Numbered from the stretch's first letter, positions 44,851-53,966 are shown. The stretch is 64,000 bases of DNA from Oscillospiraceae bacterium (GCA_015065845.1 SVPQ01000005.1:1-64000), one strand, 5' to 3'. Notes: generated from the sequence alone by a model not told the origin. Translations and numbers: made by a program.

Positions 44851-45846
44851 ATGTCAATAGCCGATAAAATTATTGACGAGAATATTGACGCGTTTCAGGA
44901 GTTAGCGGGTATGAAAATTATATATGCAGATGAAATGATTTCTGATTTTGAAGAAATTCGTACTTCTTATGATTCTTTGAAAGATGTAAAAAAATTAAAA
45001 AAGGAACTTAATAAATTGTTGCATAAATATCGCAATAATTATGGACTGCTTAATTATTATTTGCTTTTTGCAGAAGAATGTTTTAAGAAAAATGAATATG
45101 ATGCAGGAATTACAATTGTTTTTATTGTGTATAAAAGTTGCAAATGTATACCAAACGAAACTCTCGTTTATTTAAGACTTGCTGAATATTATTTTGAAAA
45201 TGGCGATAATCATTGCGGTGAAAAGTTTTTAGTAAAGTTATGCACAGAAACAGTGGATAATTACGAAGAGTCAATAAAATTCAATGAACTTACAGATGTT
45301 TGGAATAAATACAAACATTTTGTTGAAGGAAAAGTTCCTCCATCTGTTACAAAGAATGATACTGTTGCATTGGCACCGGAAGAATGCTCAAAGCAGATAG
45401 AGGATATATTTGAACTCGAGGGGCAGGATTTTCTTACAGAACTTTCAGTGCATTTAAATGAGTTGTCTGCGAATGGTGAAGAACTGAACAGATTAAATAA
45501 ATGGGAAAAATCAGTTTTTTATATAGATGAGTTTTCTGAAAACATTAATGGCGAAGGTGTTTCTGGTTATCTTTATAATTATGGTAATCATTTTGAAAAA
45601 CTCTTTAATGTATGTGAAACTCTGGAGTTAAATGAGTGTTTGACTCTTCTTGAAAGTATAAAAAAGAAGTTTCCAAGAAATTCTGTGCCTAAAAATATTG
45701 ACAGTATTCAGCATACGCTTGATAAATTAGAGGAAAAAGGCATTGATTTTGAAGCAGAAGATGATATGTATTTTAATGAATACGAAAATGCTATTTTTGA
45801 AAAACTTCAGGAATATATATTGAATAATAAAAAGCATTTCAGATAA
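44851..45846 (+). CDS. Hypothetical soluble helical protein
   Basis: A 331-residue predicted helical protein; the central part (YYLLFAEECFKKNEYDAGITIVFIVYKSCKC) looks like degenerate TPR repeats. No catalytic motif is seen. The start at 44851 (MSIADKIIDEN) avoids overlapping the membrane protein gene; the ribosome site is weak. Third gene of the cluster, followed by a strong terminator. Confidence 0.75.
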   Translation: MSIADKIIDENIDAFQELAGMKIIYADEMISDFEEIRTSYDSLKDVKKLKKELNKLLHKYRNNYGLLNYYLLFAEECFKKNEYDAGITIVFIVYKSCKCIPNETLVYLRLAEYYFENGDNHCGEKFLVKLCTETVDNYEESIKFNELTDVWNKYKHFVEGKVPPSVTKNDTVALAPEECSKQIEDIFELEGQDFLTELSVHLNELSANGEELNRLNKWEKSVFYIDEFSENINGEGVSGYLYNYGNHFEKLFNVCETLELNECLTLLESIKKKFPRNSVPKNIDSIQHTLDKLEEKGIDFEAEDDMYFNEYENAIFEKLQEYILNNKKHFR

Positions 45847-45882
45847 AAAACTTGACTGGGCTTTTGCTCAGTCAAGTTTTTT
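45845..45882. terminator. Bidirectional terminator
   Basis: AAAAAACTTGACTGGGC and GCTCAGTCAAGTTTTTT form a strong hairpin between convergent genes, with A and T runs on both sides. Confidence 0.9.
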
Positions 45883-46885
45883 ACATTATCTTTTCAGTTA
45901 ATATTATTTCATCGCTATCTGTAAATGTTGCTATAATTCCGTTTCTGTGTGCAGTAGCATATATCGGCACTTTTGCAACCATAGTTAAATTCCATTTGAC
46001 ATTCGGATAAATTTTACCTAAAAAATTTGTGCAAATAGCAATTTCAGGTTTTAGTTGTTTCAAAAATTTCTGCGAAGATGAACCGTAATAACCGTGATGC
46101 CCTATTTTTAACAAATCAACATCACCAATTGATTCACCGTAAAGTTGTTCAAGACCTGAACTCTTTGTGAAATCCGCTGCTAAAAATGCTCTTTTTTTAC
46201 CCTTTGTTACAATTACCCCGACACTGTTTGCATTTTCGCCATTACCGTTTAATTCTTCGGGGGTAACTGTGTTTATAAATTGTAATTTAAAATCACCAAA
46301 ATTAAATTCCCAGTCGGGTAAATCTTCTATTAAGACAATGTCTTTTTCTTTTATTGCTGAAATTACTGCATCATAAGTTGCGACATTGTCCCAACCATCT
46401 TGTTCTAATTCTGTAGCAATTTCTTTGTTGTATTTTTTGAAATATGCTCTGCCTATTTTAATTTCGTCATCGCTTATTATTTCGTAAAAACTACCAATGT
46501 GGTCGTAATGGTTGTGAGTGCCTAAAACAAAATCAAGGTAAACGACACCATCTTTGTTTTTTGCAACTTTTTTCAGGTATGAAATAACTTCATCTTTATA
46601 TCCCTCATAAGGTGTAGTTTTTCGTGGGTTTTCGTCACCCTCACCCGAATCTATCAAAGCAAAATGTCCGTTGCTTTCTAGCAGAATACAGTCAGAGTTA
46701 CCTGTGTTAAGAAAATGAATTCTGTCATCACCATTTTCAAAAGTGAAATTTTCTGTTTCTAACTGATAATTCTTTTCGTATTTGTTACAAAGTACAAGAG
46801 TTAAAATATCTAAACTGAAAACAGAAAACATTACAAATGAAATTATAATTGTCGCAATAACACGGGCTAATTTTTTCTTATCCAT
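45881..46885 (-). CDS. Membrane-anchored metallo-beta-lactamase-fold hydrolase (ComEC C-domain-like)
   Basis: A 334-residue protein with an N-terminal membrane helix (ARVIATIIISFVMFSVFSLDILTLVL) and an extracytoplasmic metallo-beta-lactamase fold. The metal motif is GTHNHYDHIG; FLNTGNSDCILLESNGHFALIDSGEG and LLKIGHHGYYGSS are typical of the ComEC/Rec2 hydrolase domain. Similar single-domain proteins are common in Firmicutes, with unknown substrate, perhaps nucleic acid or phosphodiesters. The ATG at 46885 is used; its codons overlap the stop of the upstream permease gene. Confidence 0.85.
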   Translation of the reverse strand: MDKKKLARVIATIIISFVMFSVFSLDILTLVLCNKYEKNYQLETENFTFENGDDRIHFLNTGNSDCILLESNGHFALIDSGEGDENPRKTTPYEGYKDEVISYLKKVAKNKDGVVYLDFVLGTHNHYDHIGSFYEIISDDEIKIGRAYFKKYNKEIATELEQDGWDNVATYDAVISAIKEKDIVLIEDLPDWEFNFGDFKLQFINTVTPEELNGNGENANSVGVIVTKGKKRAFLAADFTKSSGLEQLYGESIGDVDLLKIGHHGYYGSSSQKFLKQLKPEIAICTNFLGKIYPNVKWNLTMVAKVPIYATAHRNGIIATFTDSDEIILTEKIM

Positions 46886-48050
46886 TTTTAGCACCGCCTT
46901 TTACTTTTTCTTTTAATGAAAGGAATATATTTAAAATTATTGACACTAAAAGAGTGATAAATATATTTGTGAAAACAGAAACTGCAAATATTAAAACTAA
47001 TGAAATTATACTTAAAACACCTTTTTTGAAAGATGTGCTGATTTCACTCCAGGTCACTTGTTTCCATGCGTTTACAATTAATATAACTGCCAGTGAATGA
47101 ACAGGAATTCGTGCTATAATATCATCTAAAAAGAAAGCAGAGTAAATTACAAGTAATACTGCAAAAATTGCAGAGATTAAAGAAAATCCGCGGATTTCAA
47201 ATGCTCTTACAGGGAATCCACCTGAAATACCGTTTAAAATTGTTGCAGTACCTTGTGAATCAGTTCTTGCTTTATTATGGGAGAAAAATAAAAGTAAAAT
47301 TCCCATTGCGAGTGCACTCTGTAAAGCGTTCATATATGCAGAATATGAAAATAAAAATTCATCATTGAAAGATGGTAAAAAGAATGAAAATTTATCTTGT
47401 GTTATAAAATCAGCAAACTCTGCTATTTCGTTTACAGGAGTGTAGTTTTTGTCAGGATTAAGAATTAAATTTAAAAATAACGGTAATATCAAAGAAAAGC
47501 TTTCCGCAGGTAAATACTTATTCGCTTTTCTGAATTTAAAAGGGTAAGTAATCATAGCAAAAAGTGTTACTGTGCCGAAGAATACACCACGCCAGTTAGG
47601 GTGAAAACCTAAAGAACGATAGTTTTTAAGAATTTCAAGTACTGTAAAACCTTCTGCACCAATTCCGAAATAGTGTGTAGTCAAAAGTGCAGTGACAGAA
47701 AAAGCAAGACTTAAACAGAGTCCGCTTTTTACTGCGGGGTGAAGTGTGAGTTTTTCACATTTTTTATTTAAAAAGAGAAAAATCAATCCGCCACCAATTA
47801 CTGTGAACGGTAAAAGGGAGTTTGTACCCGAAGATAAAACTAAAAGTAGCGGTACTGTAAAAAATGTATCGGGTGCAAAAATCTGATTTTTTAAACTTAC
47901 TGAAATAATAATTGAAATTATTGTAGTTGTTAATGCGTACCATATATTAAGTTGTAAAGAAACTGCAAAACAAAGTGCATAAGAAAATACAAAAAGATAT
48001 GCAGTTATACCATAACTCAGATTTTTAATTAGGTTGTTTTTTTGAAGCAT
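46878..48050 (-). CDS. SulP-like permease lacking a STAS domain
   Basis: A 390-residue protein with about ten to twelve membrane helices. Its second half resembles the SulP/UraA fold: MNALQSALAMG, then a shortened DSQGTATILNGISGGFPVRAFE corresponds to the 'E-S...R-x-D-x-N-x-E-L...N...G-G-x-P' region. The end IPVHSLAVILIVNAWKQVTW matches the last helices. No STAS domain follows. It is divergent, so substrate and even transport are uncertain. The stop overlaps the downstream hydrolase start by eight bases, and AAGGAAA precedes the ATG. Confidence 0.6.
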   Translation of the reverse strand: MLQKNNLIKNLSYGITAYLFVFSYALCFAVSLQLNIWYALTTTIISIIISVSLKNQIFAPDTFFTVPLLLVLSSGTNSLLPFTVIGGGLIFLFLNKKCEKLTLHPAVKSGLCLSLAFSVTALLTTHYFGIGAEGFTVLEILKNYRSLGFHPNWRGVFFGTVTLFAMITYPFKFRKANKYLPAESFSLILPLFLNLILNPDKNYTPVNEIAEFADFITQDKFSFFLPSFNDEFLFSYSAYMNALQSALAMGILLLFFSHNKARTDSQGTATILNGISGGFPVRAFEIRGFSLISAIFAVLLVIYSAFFLDDIIARIPVHSLAVILIVNAWKQVTWSEISTSFKKGVLSIISLVLIFAVSVFTNIFITLLVSIILNIFLSLKEKVKGGAKNG

Positions 48051-48170
48051 TTAATTATTTCCTTAATATTTTTTAGAAATTCAATGGCACTATTTTACAT
48101 TAAATTTTACTATATAACAATAGTTTTTTCAAAAATATAACAATTAAATCGTTTTGTTTCTTTTATTCTA

Positions 48171-48199
48171 TTGACTTTTTTTAAAATTCATTCTATAAT
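48171..48199 (+). promoter_or_regulatory. Sigma-A promoter of the anchored Thr/Asn-rich protein
   Basis: TTGACT, 17 bases, TATAAT, 33 bases before the revised ATG. Confidence 0.8.
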
Positions 48200-48231
48200 A
48201 AAACAGATTTTGAAGAATGGAGAGGGATATT

Positions 48232-49263
48232 ATGAAATTAACCCCTGCAATGAAAATTATTTTAGCGGTTGCAGCAATCTGTATTGCAATCACACTTATC
48301 ACAACAAATAATATTGCGACTGTTATGGTTCTTCATGGACTTAACACAACTCCTGCAGTTGCAACACAAGGCAGTAATACACAACAAGGTACTGTAGATA
48401 ACAGTAACCAGGGTGGCGGTTATGTTGATAATAGTGCAAGTGTAAACACAAATACTAACACAAGCACTGGTACAGATGCAAATACAAGTACAAGCACAGA
48501 TACAAATAACAATACTGCAACTACACCAAGTGGAAATACAAGCAACACAGGTAACGCAGGTAATACAGGTAACACAGGTAACACAAATAATGGTGGTAAT
48601 GCTGGTTCAAATGATGCTGGTGCTTCAGCTGGTAAAAATGACAAAGCTTCAGTTGTTGCAGAATTCAATAAAGCAATTAACTCAGTTAAAACAAGTGCAA
48701 AAGAAGTAAAACAGCTGAATGTTACAAACTATCTTGGTGGTACACCAACAATTCCCGGAGCGCTTAATAGCATTTATGGTATGCTTGGTGGTGACGACTG
48801 GTTAGATGGTATGCTTCAGGATAACAGTCAGGGTGAAGCTACATACGCTGGTGCTGATATTAAAGCGAAATTCCCTGTTGAAGGCGAAGATTACGCAAGT
48901 AAACTTACTGCAGAAGATGTTGCAAAAGCAGAACGCTCAGAAGCAAACGGTGTAGTTACAATTACAATTGAAACAGTTCCGGATGCTAAATCAGATTCTG
49001 TAAAACATGGTGACGGTCACGCACCGAAGGCATTTAATGTTATTCTTCCTGGCATTGTTAATGATAACATTCCAGGTATTGCAACAAGTCTTGTTGGTAC
49101 TGCTACAATGGAATATCCTGCATCGACAATTGTTGTAAAGATTGACAAAGCAACAGGTAATGTTATTTCAGCAGATTACGACCTTAAATGGACAATTAAC
49201 TTTGATAAGTTGGGTGCAATTATCCCATTGGCAACAAAAGCATCATACACAGTTACTTATTAA
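48232..49263 (+). CDS. Membrane-anchored extracytoplasmic protein with Thr/Asn/Gly-rich linker
   Basis: A 343-residue protein. One N-terminal membrane helix (IILAVAAICIAITLITTN) is followed by a low-complexity Asn/Thr/Gly/Ser linker of about 90 residues (NTNTSTGTDANTSTSTDT and similar), probably a wall-spanning stalk. The C-terminal beta-rich domain shares its order of elements with the protein at 16942-17883. Function unknown; a cell-surface binding role is inference. The start at 48232 has GGAGAGGG upstream; the track's ATG at 48217 overlaps that site. Confidence 0.78.
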   Translation: MKLTPAMKIILAVAAICIAITLITTNNIATVMVLHGLNTTPAVATQGSNTQQGTVDNSNQGGGYVDNSASVNTNTNTSTGTDANTSTSTDTNNNTATTPSGNTSNTGNAGNTGNTGNTNNGGNAGSNDAGASAGKNDKASVVAEFNKAINSVKTSAKEVKQLNVTNYLGGTPTIPGALNSIYGMLGGDDWLDGMLQDNSQGEATYAGADIKAKFPVEGEDYASKLTAEDVAKAERSEANGVVTITIETVPDAKSDSVKHGDGHAPKAFNVILPGIVNDNIPGIATSLVGTATMEYPASTIVVKIDKATGNVISADYDLKWTINFDKLGAIIPLATKASYTVTY

Positions 49264-49280
49264 TTTTAAAATTACATAAG

Positions 49281-49309
49281 ACAGCACCTGGAACAAGGTG
49301 CTGTTTTTT
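49281..49309 (+). terminator. Rho-independent terminator
   Basis: ACAGCACCTGGAACAAGGTGCTGT with a T run closes the anchored-protein gene. Confidence 0.9.
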
Positions 49310-49324
49310 ATTGGAAGTGATAAA

Positions 49325-50101
49325 ATGCTCTCTTCAGAAAGAATAAAAGACTATTTGTGCAAAGAATTACAAGGAATAGAAATAAATACTTTTGATGAAG
49401 TCACATCTACAAACACACTTTTAAAAGAAGAAGGAAAGAATAAAAGCGAGTTTTGTACTATAATTGCTTCTTCACAAACTAGTGGCAGAGGTAGACTTGG
49501 CAGAAGTTTTTACTCACCCCAAAGTAGCGGTGTTTATTTCAGTGTTCTTTTAAAACCCGAATTAGAAATTCAGAAAGCTATTTTAATTACAACCGCGGCG
49601 GCAGTAGCAGTAACAAGAACTTTAGAAATTCTCGGTTGTGATAATTCACAAATAAAATGGGTGAATGATATTTTTGTGAATAACAAAAAAGTCTGCGGAA
49701 TTTTAACGGAAAGCGTTGTAAACACAGAAACTAAAAAAATAGATTTTGCAGTTCTTGGTGTCGGAATAAATCTTGTGAAACCGAAAGAGGGTTTTCCTGA
49801 AGATATAAAGAATATTGCAGGTGCGGTATTCAGTGAAGAAACACCATTTATCAAAGAGAGATTTGTTGCAGAGTTTCTGAACGAGTTTTACAAAATTTAT
49901 GTAAATCTTAGTGAAGCAGAATTTATGTTTGAATATAAAAATAAGTGTTTTTGCATAGGTAGAGAAATTTCTGTAATTTCAGGTGACTCAGTAAGACAGG
50001 GTACTGCAATTTCAATTGATAAAAATGCCAGGTTACTGGTAAAATTCCCCGATGATCACACTGAATTTATAAGTAGCGGAGAAATCAGCATTAAAATGTA
50101 A
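49325..50101 (+). CDS. birA: Biotin--[acetyl-CoA-carboxylase] ligase
   Basis: A 258-residue biotin protein ligase. The core motifs are SQTSGRGRLGRSFYSPQ (adenylate-binding loop), IKWVNDIFVNNKKVCGILTE and FAVLGVGINL. It attaches biotin to carboxylase carrier domains. There is no N-terminal helix-turn-helix, so it is the non-regulatory (group I) type. The ATG at 49325 is used; the upstream residues in the track overlap the preceding terminator. Confidence 0.93.
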   Translation: MLSSERIKDYLCKELQGIEINTFDEVTSTNTLLKEEGKNKSEFCTIIASSQTSGRGRLGRSFYSPQSSGVYFSVLLKPELEIQKAILITTAAAVAVTRTLEILGCDNSQIKWVNDIFVNNKKVCGILTESVVNTETKKIDFAVLGVGINLVKPKEGFPEDIKNIAGAVFSEETPFIKERFVAEFLNEFYKIYVNLSEAEFMFEYKNKCFCIGREISVISGDSVRQGTAISIDKNARLLVKFPDDHTEFISSGEISIKM

Positions 50102-50163
50102 GGCACCTTAACCAAAAAAATGAAAAAAACATTAGAATTGTTGCTAAAATTTTTCATATTCTC

Positions 50164-50192
50164 TTGCAATTGGTAAAAGAGTGTGGTAAAAT
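50164..50192 (+). promoter_or_regulatory. Promoter of the dockerin esterase gene
   Basis: TTGCAA, 17 bases, TAAAAT with an upstream TGG. A long leader of about 65 bases and an AGGAGG site follow. Confidence 0.6.
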
Positions 50193-50259
50193 GCAATGTG
50201 TATATATGGGGTATAATGCCAGTAGGCGAATTCCCTAAGTCGTTATTAGGAGGATATAT

Positions 50260-51984
50260 ATGAAGGCATTTAAAAAAGTGTTATGTATTACACTTGCACT
50301 TATGCTTGCAGGTCTTGCACTTATGGCACCTGTTGCCGCTGCTACAGATGTTCCACTTATAGTTGTTCAGGGCTTTGCTGCAATTCCGCTTGTTAAAAAT
50401 GCAGGTACAGAACAGGAGTTACAGGTTTTCCCACCAGAAAATCTTGCAACAGATGGTAATGTCGCAAAACTTACAACTGCTTTAATTACAGGTTTTATTG
50501 AGTATGGTGCTAATGGCGCAAACTGGGACTCATTCGGTAAAAGAGTTCTTCCTATAGTTAAAGATATGTTAGCAGATGTTGCTTACAATACAGATGGTAC
50601 ACCTGTAAATGACAATGTTACTCACGAAACTTACGATGAGCCAATGTCATCTTACACAGAAGAAGAGAAGAAAGCTATCTTTACTGCTTTTGGTTTGAAA
50701 TATGCAGAACAATATAATGAAGATTTGGTATATGCATTCGGTTATGACTGGCGTCAGAGCCCTATTGACTGTGCAGACCAACTTAATGATTTCATTAGTT
50801 ATGTTAAAGCAAGAACAGGTTCAAATAAGGTTAATGTTGTAGCTATCAGTCAGGGTTCAGCAGTTACTCTTGCTTACCTTGCACAATATGGTGGTTCAGA
50901 TATTAACAACCTTGTTTTCGCTTCTCCTGCATGGCAGGGTACATCTCTCGCAGGTGATGCTTTCACAGGTAATATTGATATAGATGTTTACGCATTTGAA
51001 AACTTTATGGTTGGTATGTCTGACGGCAGTGCTACTACTCATATAATGGCTGTTATTCTTTCTTCGTTTGCTACAAGTGAAGAGTTTACAGAAGAATGGT
51101 TCCTTATTTTAGAAAAGGCAATTGAAGGTATGGAACCACGCATTTATTCAGATATTATTGTTCCTATGTTAGCAGGTATGCCAGGTCTCTGGTCTTTAGT
51201 ACCAGCAGATTATTATGAAGATGCAAAAACATTCCTTTTCCCTGATGGTGTAGATTCTGACCTTTTAGCAAAAATTGATGATTACAACAAAATTCAGACA
51301 GATGCTAAAAGAATTATTGAAGAAGCAGAAAAAGCTGGTATGAAATTTGCTATTGTATGCGGCTATAATAGACAAATTGCTCCTATTAACGATAACCTTA
51401 ACACAAGTGATATGGTTGTAGATACAAAATATGCTAGTGGCGGTGCTACTTGTGCAGATTACCTTACTGCTTTCTCAGATTGGGATTTCGGTGGTAAAGG
51501 TGCTTACAAACAAGCCAACCCAGATGGTCACTACCATATTTCTTGGGACTATAAAGTTGACGCTTCAACATGTATGTTCCCTGAACAGACATGGTTCATT
51601 AAAAACCTTCAACATGTTGCTTATGGTACTTATGAAGGCGACGGTACTTGTGATATAGTTATGTGGCTTCTTTCAATGAAAAAGCAACACACAGTATTCA
51701 CAGATAAAGAAAATTACCCTCAATTCAGTCTCTATAACACTTATAAGAGATTTACTAAGGGCATAAATATGGATACTTGTCTTGGTGATGTTAATCACGA
51801 CTATTTAATTACAACTGCTGATGCAAGATTAGCTCTTAAAATGGCAGCAGGTCTTAAAGATATCCCAGAAGATGAAGATAAGAGAATTATCATTGACGCA
51901 AACGAAGATGGTGAAATCTCAACAGATGACGCAAGATTTATTCTTTGCTGGGCTGCGGGTATATCAACAGACGAACTTTATTAA
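50260..51984 (+). CDS. Secreted lipase/esterase-like alpha/beta hydrolase with C-terminal type I dockerin
   Basis: A 574-residue secreted enzyme. The signal peptide is VLCITLALMLAGLALMAPVAAA. The alpha/beta hydrolase core has a nucleophile elbow AISQGSA (G-x-S-x-G variant) after YVKARTGSNKVNVV, and resembles lipase/PGAP1-like folds (VYAFGYDWRQSP). The final 65 residues are a dockerin: two calcium loops, DVNHDYLITTADARLALKMA and DANEDGEISTDDARFIL. Dockerins bind cohesins to place enzymes on a scaffold. The substrate could be a lipid or an ester on plant polymer. No cohesin is visible in the window. Confidence 0.88.
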   Translation: MKAFKKVLCITLALMLAGLALMAPVAAATDVPLIVVQGFAAIPLVKNAGTEQELQVFPPENLATDGNVAKLTTALITGFIEYGANGANWDSFGKRVLPIVKDMLADVAYNTDGTPVNDNVTHETYDEPMSSYTEEEKKAIFTAFGLKYAEQYNEDLVYAFGYDWRQSPIDCADQLNDFISYVKARTGSNKVNVVAISQGSAVTLAYLAQYGGSDINNLVFASPAWQGTSLAGDAFTGNIDIDVYAFENFMVGMSDGSATTHIMAVILSSFATSEEFTEEWFLILEKAIEGMEPRIYSDIIVPMLAGMPGLWSLVPADYYEDAKTFLFPDGVDSDLLAKIDDYNKIQTDAKRIIEEAEKAGMKFAIVCGYNRQIAPINDNLNTSDMVVDTKYASGGATCADYLTAFSDWDFGGKGAYKQANPDGHYHISWDYKVDASTCMFPEQTWFIKNLQHVAYGTYEGDGTCDIVMWLLSMKKQHTVFTDKENYPQFSLYNTYKRFTKGINMDTCLGDVNHDYLITTADARLALKMAAGLKDIPEDEDKRIIIDANEDGEISTDDARFILCWAAGISTDELY

Positions 51985-52015
51985 AAAGTAAATCGCTATA
52001 TTTGGCGCAGAACAA

Positions 52016-52046
52016 AGTCCCGAAACTTTCGAGTTTCGGGACTTTT
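52016..52046 (+). terminator. Terminator of the dockerin esterase gene
   Basis: AGTCCCGAAACT-TTCG-AGTTTCGGGACT forms a perfect 12-base stem with a stable UUCG loop, followed by TTTT. Confidence 0.85.
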
Positions 52047-52156
52047 AGTCATTTTTTCACCCGCTCGACGTACCTGTGTACGCCTTCGGGGATGAAGAAA
52101 ATGCCTTCTGTATCAAAATCTAGCGATTTATTATTTCTTTCAAGCAATGATTTATA

Positions 52157-52185
52157 TTGAAAAAATATCACTGCTATGTTAAAAT
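52157..52185 (+). promoter_or_regulatory. Promoter of gtrA
   Basis: TTGAAA, 17 bases, TAAAAT with a TGT extended -10, 35 bases before the start codon. Confidence 0.75.
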
Positions 52186-52219
52186 GAAAATATAATTTAA
52201 ATGTAAGGGGAATGAAACT

Positions 52220-52714
52220 ATGAGCGAAAAATCTATTAAAAAAGCAGGCGTTATGCAAGCAGTGAAATTTGCGTTGTTTTCAGCATCTGCAGGAATCATT
52301 CAGGTTGTGTCTTTTACGCTTCTTAATGAATTTTTTCCTGATATGGAAGGTAACAACGCAATAACAAACTGGCTTTTTAACTCAGAATATGGCGCAAAAT
52401 ATCTTGTAGCGCTCATTCTTTCGGTGCTCTGGAATTTTACATTTAACCGTAAATTCACTTTTAAATCTGCTAATAATATTCCGATAGCAATGCTTAAAGT
52501 TTTCGGGTTCTACTGCGTGTTTACACCAGTTTCAGTTATTTTAGGCGAAATGGCAGCACAAAGATTTACTGCCGATTTTGTTGAATACATAATTTTAGGT
52601 GTTACTATGGCAACTAATATGGTAACAGAGTTTTTATATTGTAAATATGTAGTATATAACGAAAAAAGCGAGAATAAAGGTAAAAATAATGACAGAGAAG
52701 AAGCAACAAAATAA
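52220..52714 (+). CDS. GtrA-family membrane protein
   Basis: A 164-residue protein with four membrane helices. VKFALFSASAGIIQVVSFTLL, the NFTFNRKFTFKS segment and YIILGVTMATNMVTEFLYCKYVVY are GtrA hallmarks. GtrA proteins are thought to flip lipid-linked sugars for wall glycosylation. The C-terminal tail overlaps the start of the methyltransferase gene by 26 bases. Confidence 0.88.
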   Translation: MSEKSIKKAGVMQAVKFALFSASAGIIQVVSFTLLNEFFPDMEGNNAITNWLFNSEYGAKYLVALILSVLWNFTFNRKFTFKSANNIPIAMLKVFGFYCVFTPVSVILGEMAAQRFTADFVEYIILGVTMATNMVTEFLYCKYVVYNEKSENKGKNNDREEATK

Positions 52715-53903
52715 AAAAAATACTGTTAATAAAAATAACATAAAGGCAAAATCACAAAGCAACAAATGTCCGGTTTCAAAAAAATGCGGAGGTTGTCAAC
52801 TCTGGAATTTAAGTTACGAAGAACAGCTTAGATATAAACAGGCAAAGGTTAATAAATTATTGGGGAGTTTCCACAAGGTTTCAACAATAATCGGAATGGA
52901 CTGTCCATTCCATTACAGAAACAAGGTACAGGCGGCTTTTGGTCGTACCCGTGGTGGCGAAATAATTTCTGGTGTGTACCAGTCAAGCACTCACAATATA
53001 GTTAAAATTGACAGTTGTTTAATTGAAGATAAAAAGGCAGACGAAATTATTGTAACCATAAGAAAACTTATTAAAAGTTTTAAACTTACTGTATTTGATG
53101 AGAAAAATATGAAAGGTTTTCTTCGTCATGTTCTCGTTAAAAGAGGTTTCACAACAAACGAAATAATGGTTGTTTTGGTTACAGGTGTTATTAACTTTCC
53201 GTCTAAAAATGCATTCGTTAAAGAACTTTTAAAAATCCACCCTGAAATTACCACAATCGTTCAGAATGTAAATAATAAATTTACAAGTATGATTTTAGGT
53301 GACAGAGAAGAAGTTCTTTTTGGTAATGGTTATATAGAAGATATTTTGTGTGGCAACCGTTTCAGAATTTCACCAAAATCATTTTATCAGATTAACCCTG
53401 TACAGACAGAAGTTCTTTATGGCAAGGCGATAGAATTTGCAGAACTTACAGGCACAGAAAGGGTAATTGACGCATATTGCGGAATTGGTACAATCGGTCT
53501 TATTGCCGCAAAAAATGTAAAGGAACTAATAGGTTGCGAAGTAAATGCAGACGCAATTAAAGACGCAAAAATCAACGCTAAAATCAATAATATAACTAAC
53601 GCAGAATTCATTTGTGCAGATGCGGGCGAATTTATGCTCAGAATGAAAGAAGCGAAAGAAAAAGCAGATGTCGTATTTATGGACCCACCAAGAGCTGGTA
53701 GCGACAGAAAATTCTTGTCATCTGTTTTAGCGCTGGCACCAGAAAAAATAGTTTATATAAGTTGTAACCCTGAAACTCAGCAAAGAGATTTGTTTTTCTT
53801 AACGAAAAATGGGTATAAGGTGAAGAAAATTCAACCGGTAGATATGTTTCCGTATACGAGCCATGTTGAGTGTGTTACACTACTTTGCCGTGCAACACAG
53901 TGA
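52689..53903 (+). CDS. TrmA/RumA-type RNA (uracil-5-)-methyltransferase
   Basis: A 404-residue methyltransferase of the TrmA/RlmD group, adding methyl groups to uracil in tRNA or rRNA. An N-terminal [4Fe-4S] cysteine set lies in CPVSKKCGGCQLWN, with a fourth cysteine after. FRISPKSFYQINPVQTEVLY, the S-adenosylmethionine motif VIDAYCGIGTIGLIAA, VFMDPPRAGSD and the catalytic cysteine in YISCNPETQQRDL follow. The N-terminal TRAM domain found in many members is missing; a Lys/Asn-rich tail takes its place. Whether tRNA or rRNA is the target is not decided. Confidence 0.9.
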   Translation: MTEKKQQNKKNTVNKNNIKAKSQSNKCPVSKKCGGCQLWNLSYEEQLRYKQAKVNKLLGSFHKVSTIIGMDCPFHYRNKVQAAFGRTRGGEIISGVYQSSTHNIVKIDSCLIEDKKADEIIVTIRKLIKSFKLTVFDEKNMKGFLRHVLVKRGFTTNEIMVVLVTGVINFPSKNAFVKELLKIHPEITTIVQNVNNKFTSMILGDREEVLFGNGYIEDILCGNRFRISPKSFYQINPVQTEVLYGKAIEFAELTGTERVIDAYCGIGTIGLIAAKNVKELIGCEVNADAIKDAKINAKINNITNAEFICADAGEFMLRMKEAKEKADVVFMDPPRAGSDRKFLSSVLALAPEKIVYISCNPETQQRDLFFLTKNGYKVKKIQPVDMFPYTSHVECVTLLCRATQ

Positions 53904-53923
53904 TATAAATTCATACTGAATTT

Positions 53924-53966
53924 GCGATATATACTTTATGTATGCGATATACCTGCGGTGCGATAT
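53924..53966 (+). repeat. Three GCGATAT repeats in an intergenic stretch
   Basis: GCGATAT occurs at 53924, 53944 and 53960 between the methyltransferase and the DUF6054-like gene. The region around it lacks an ORF. It could be a small intergenic repeat element or part of the next gene's control region. Confidence 0.5.

Noticed and set aside
46878-48050. Urea transporter assignment
   Set aside because: Some helices suggested this at first, but the internal pattern and the last helices fit SulP better.
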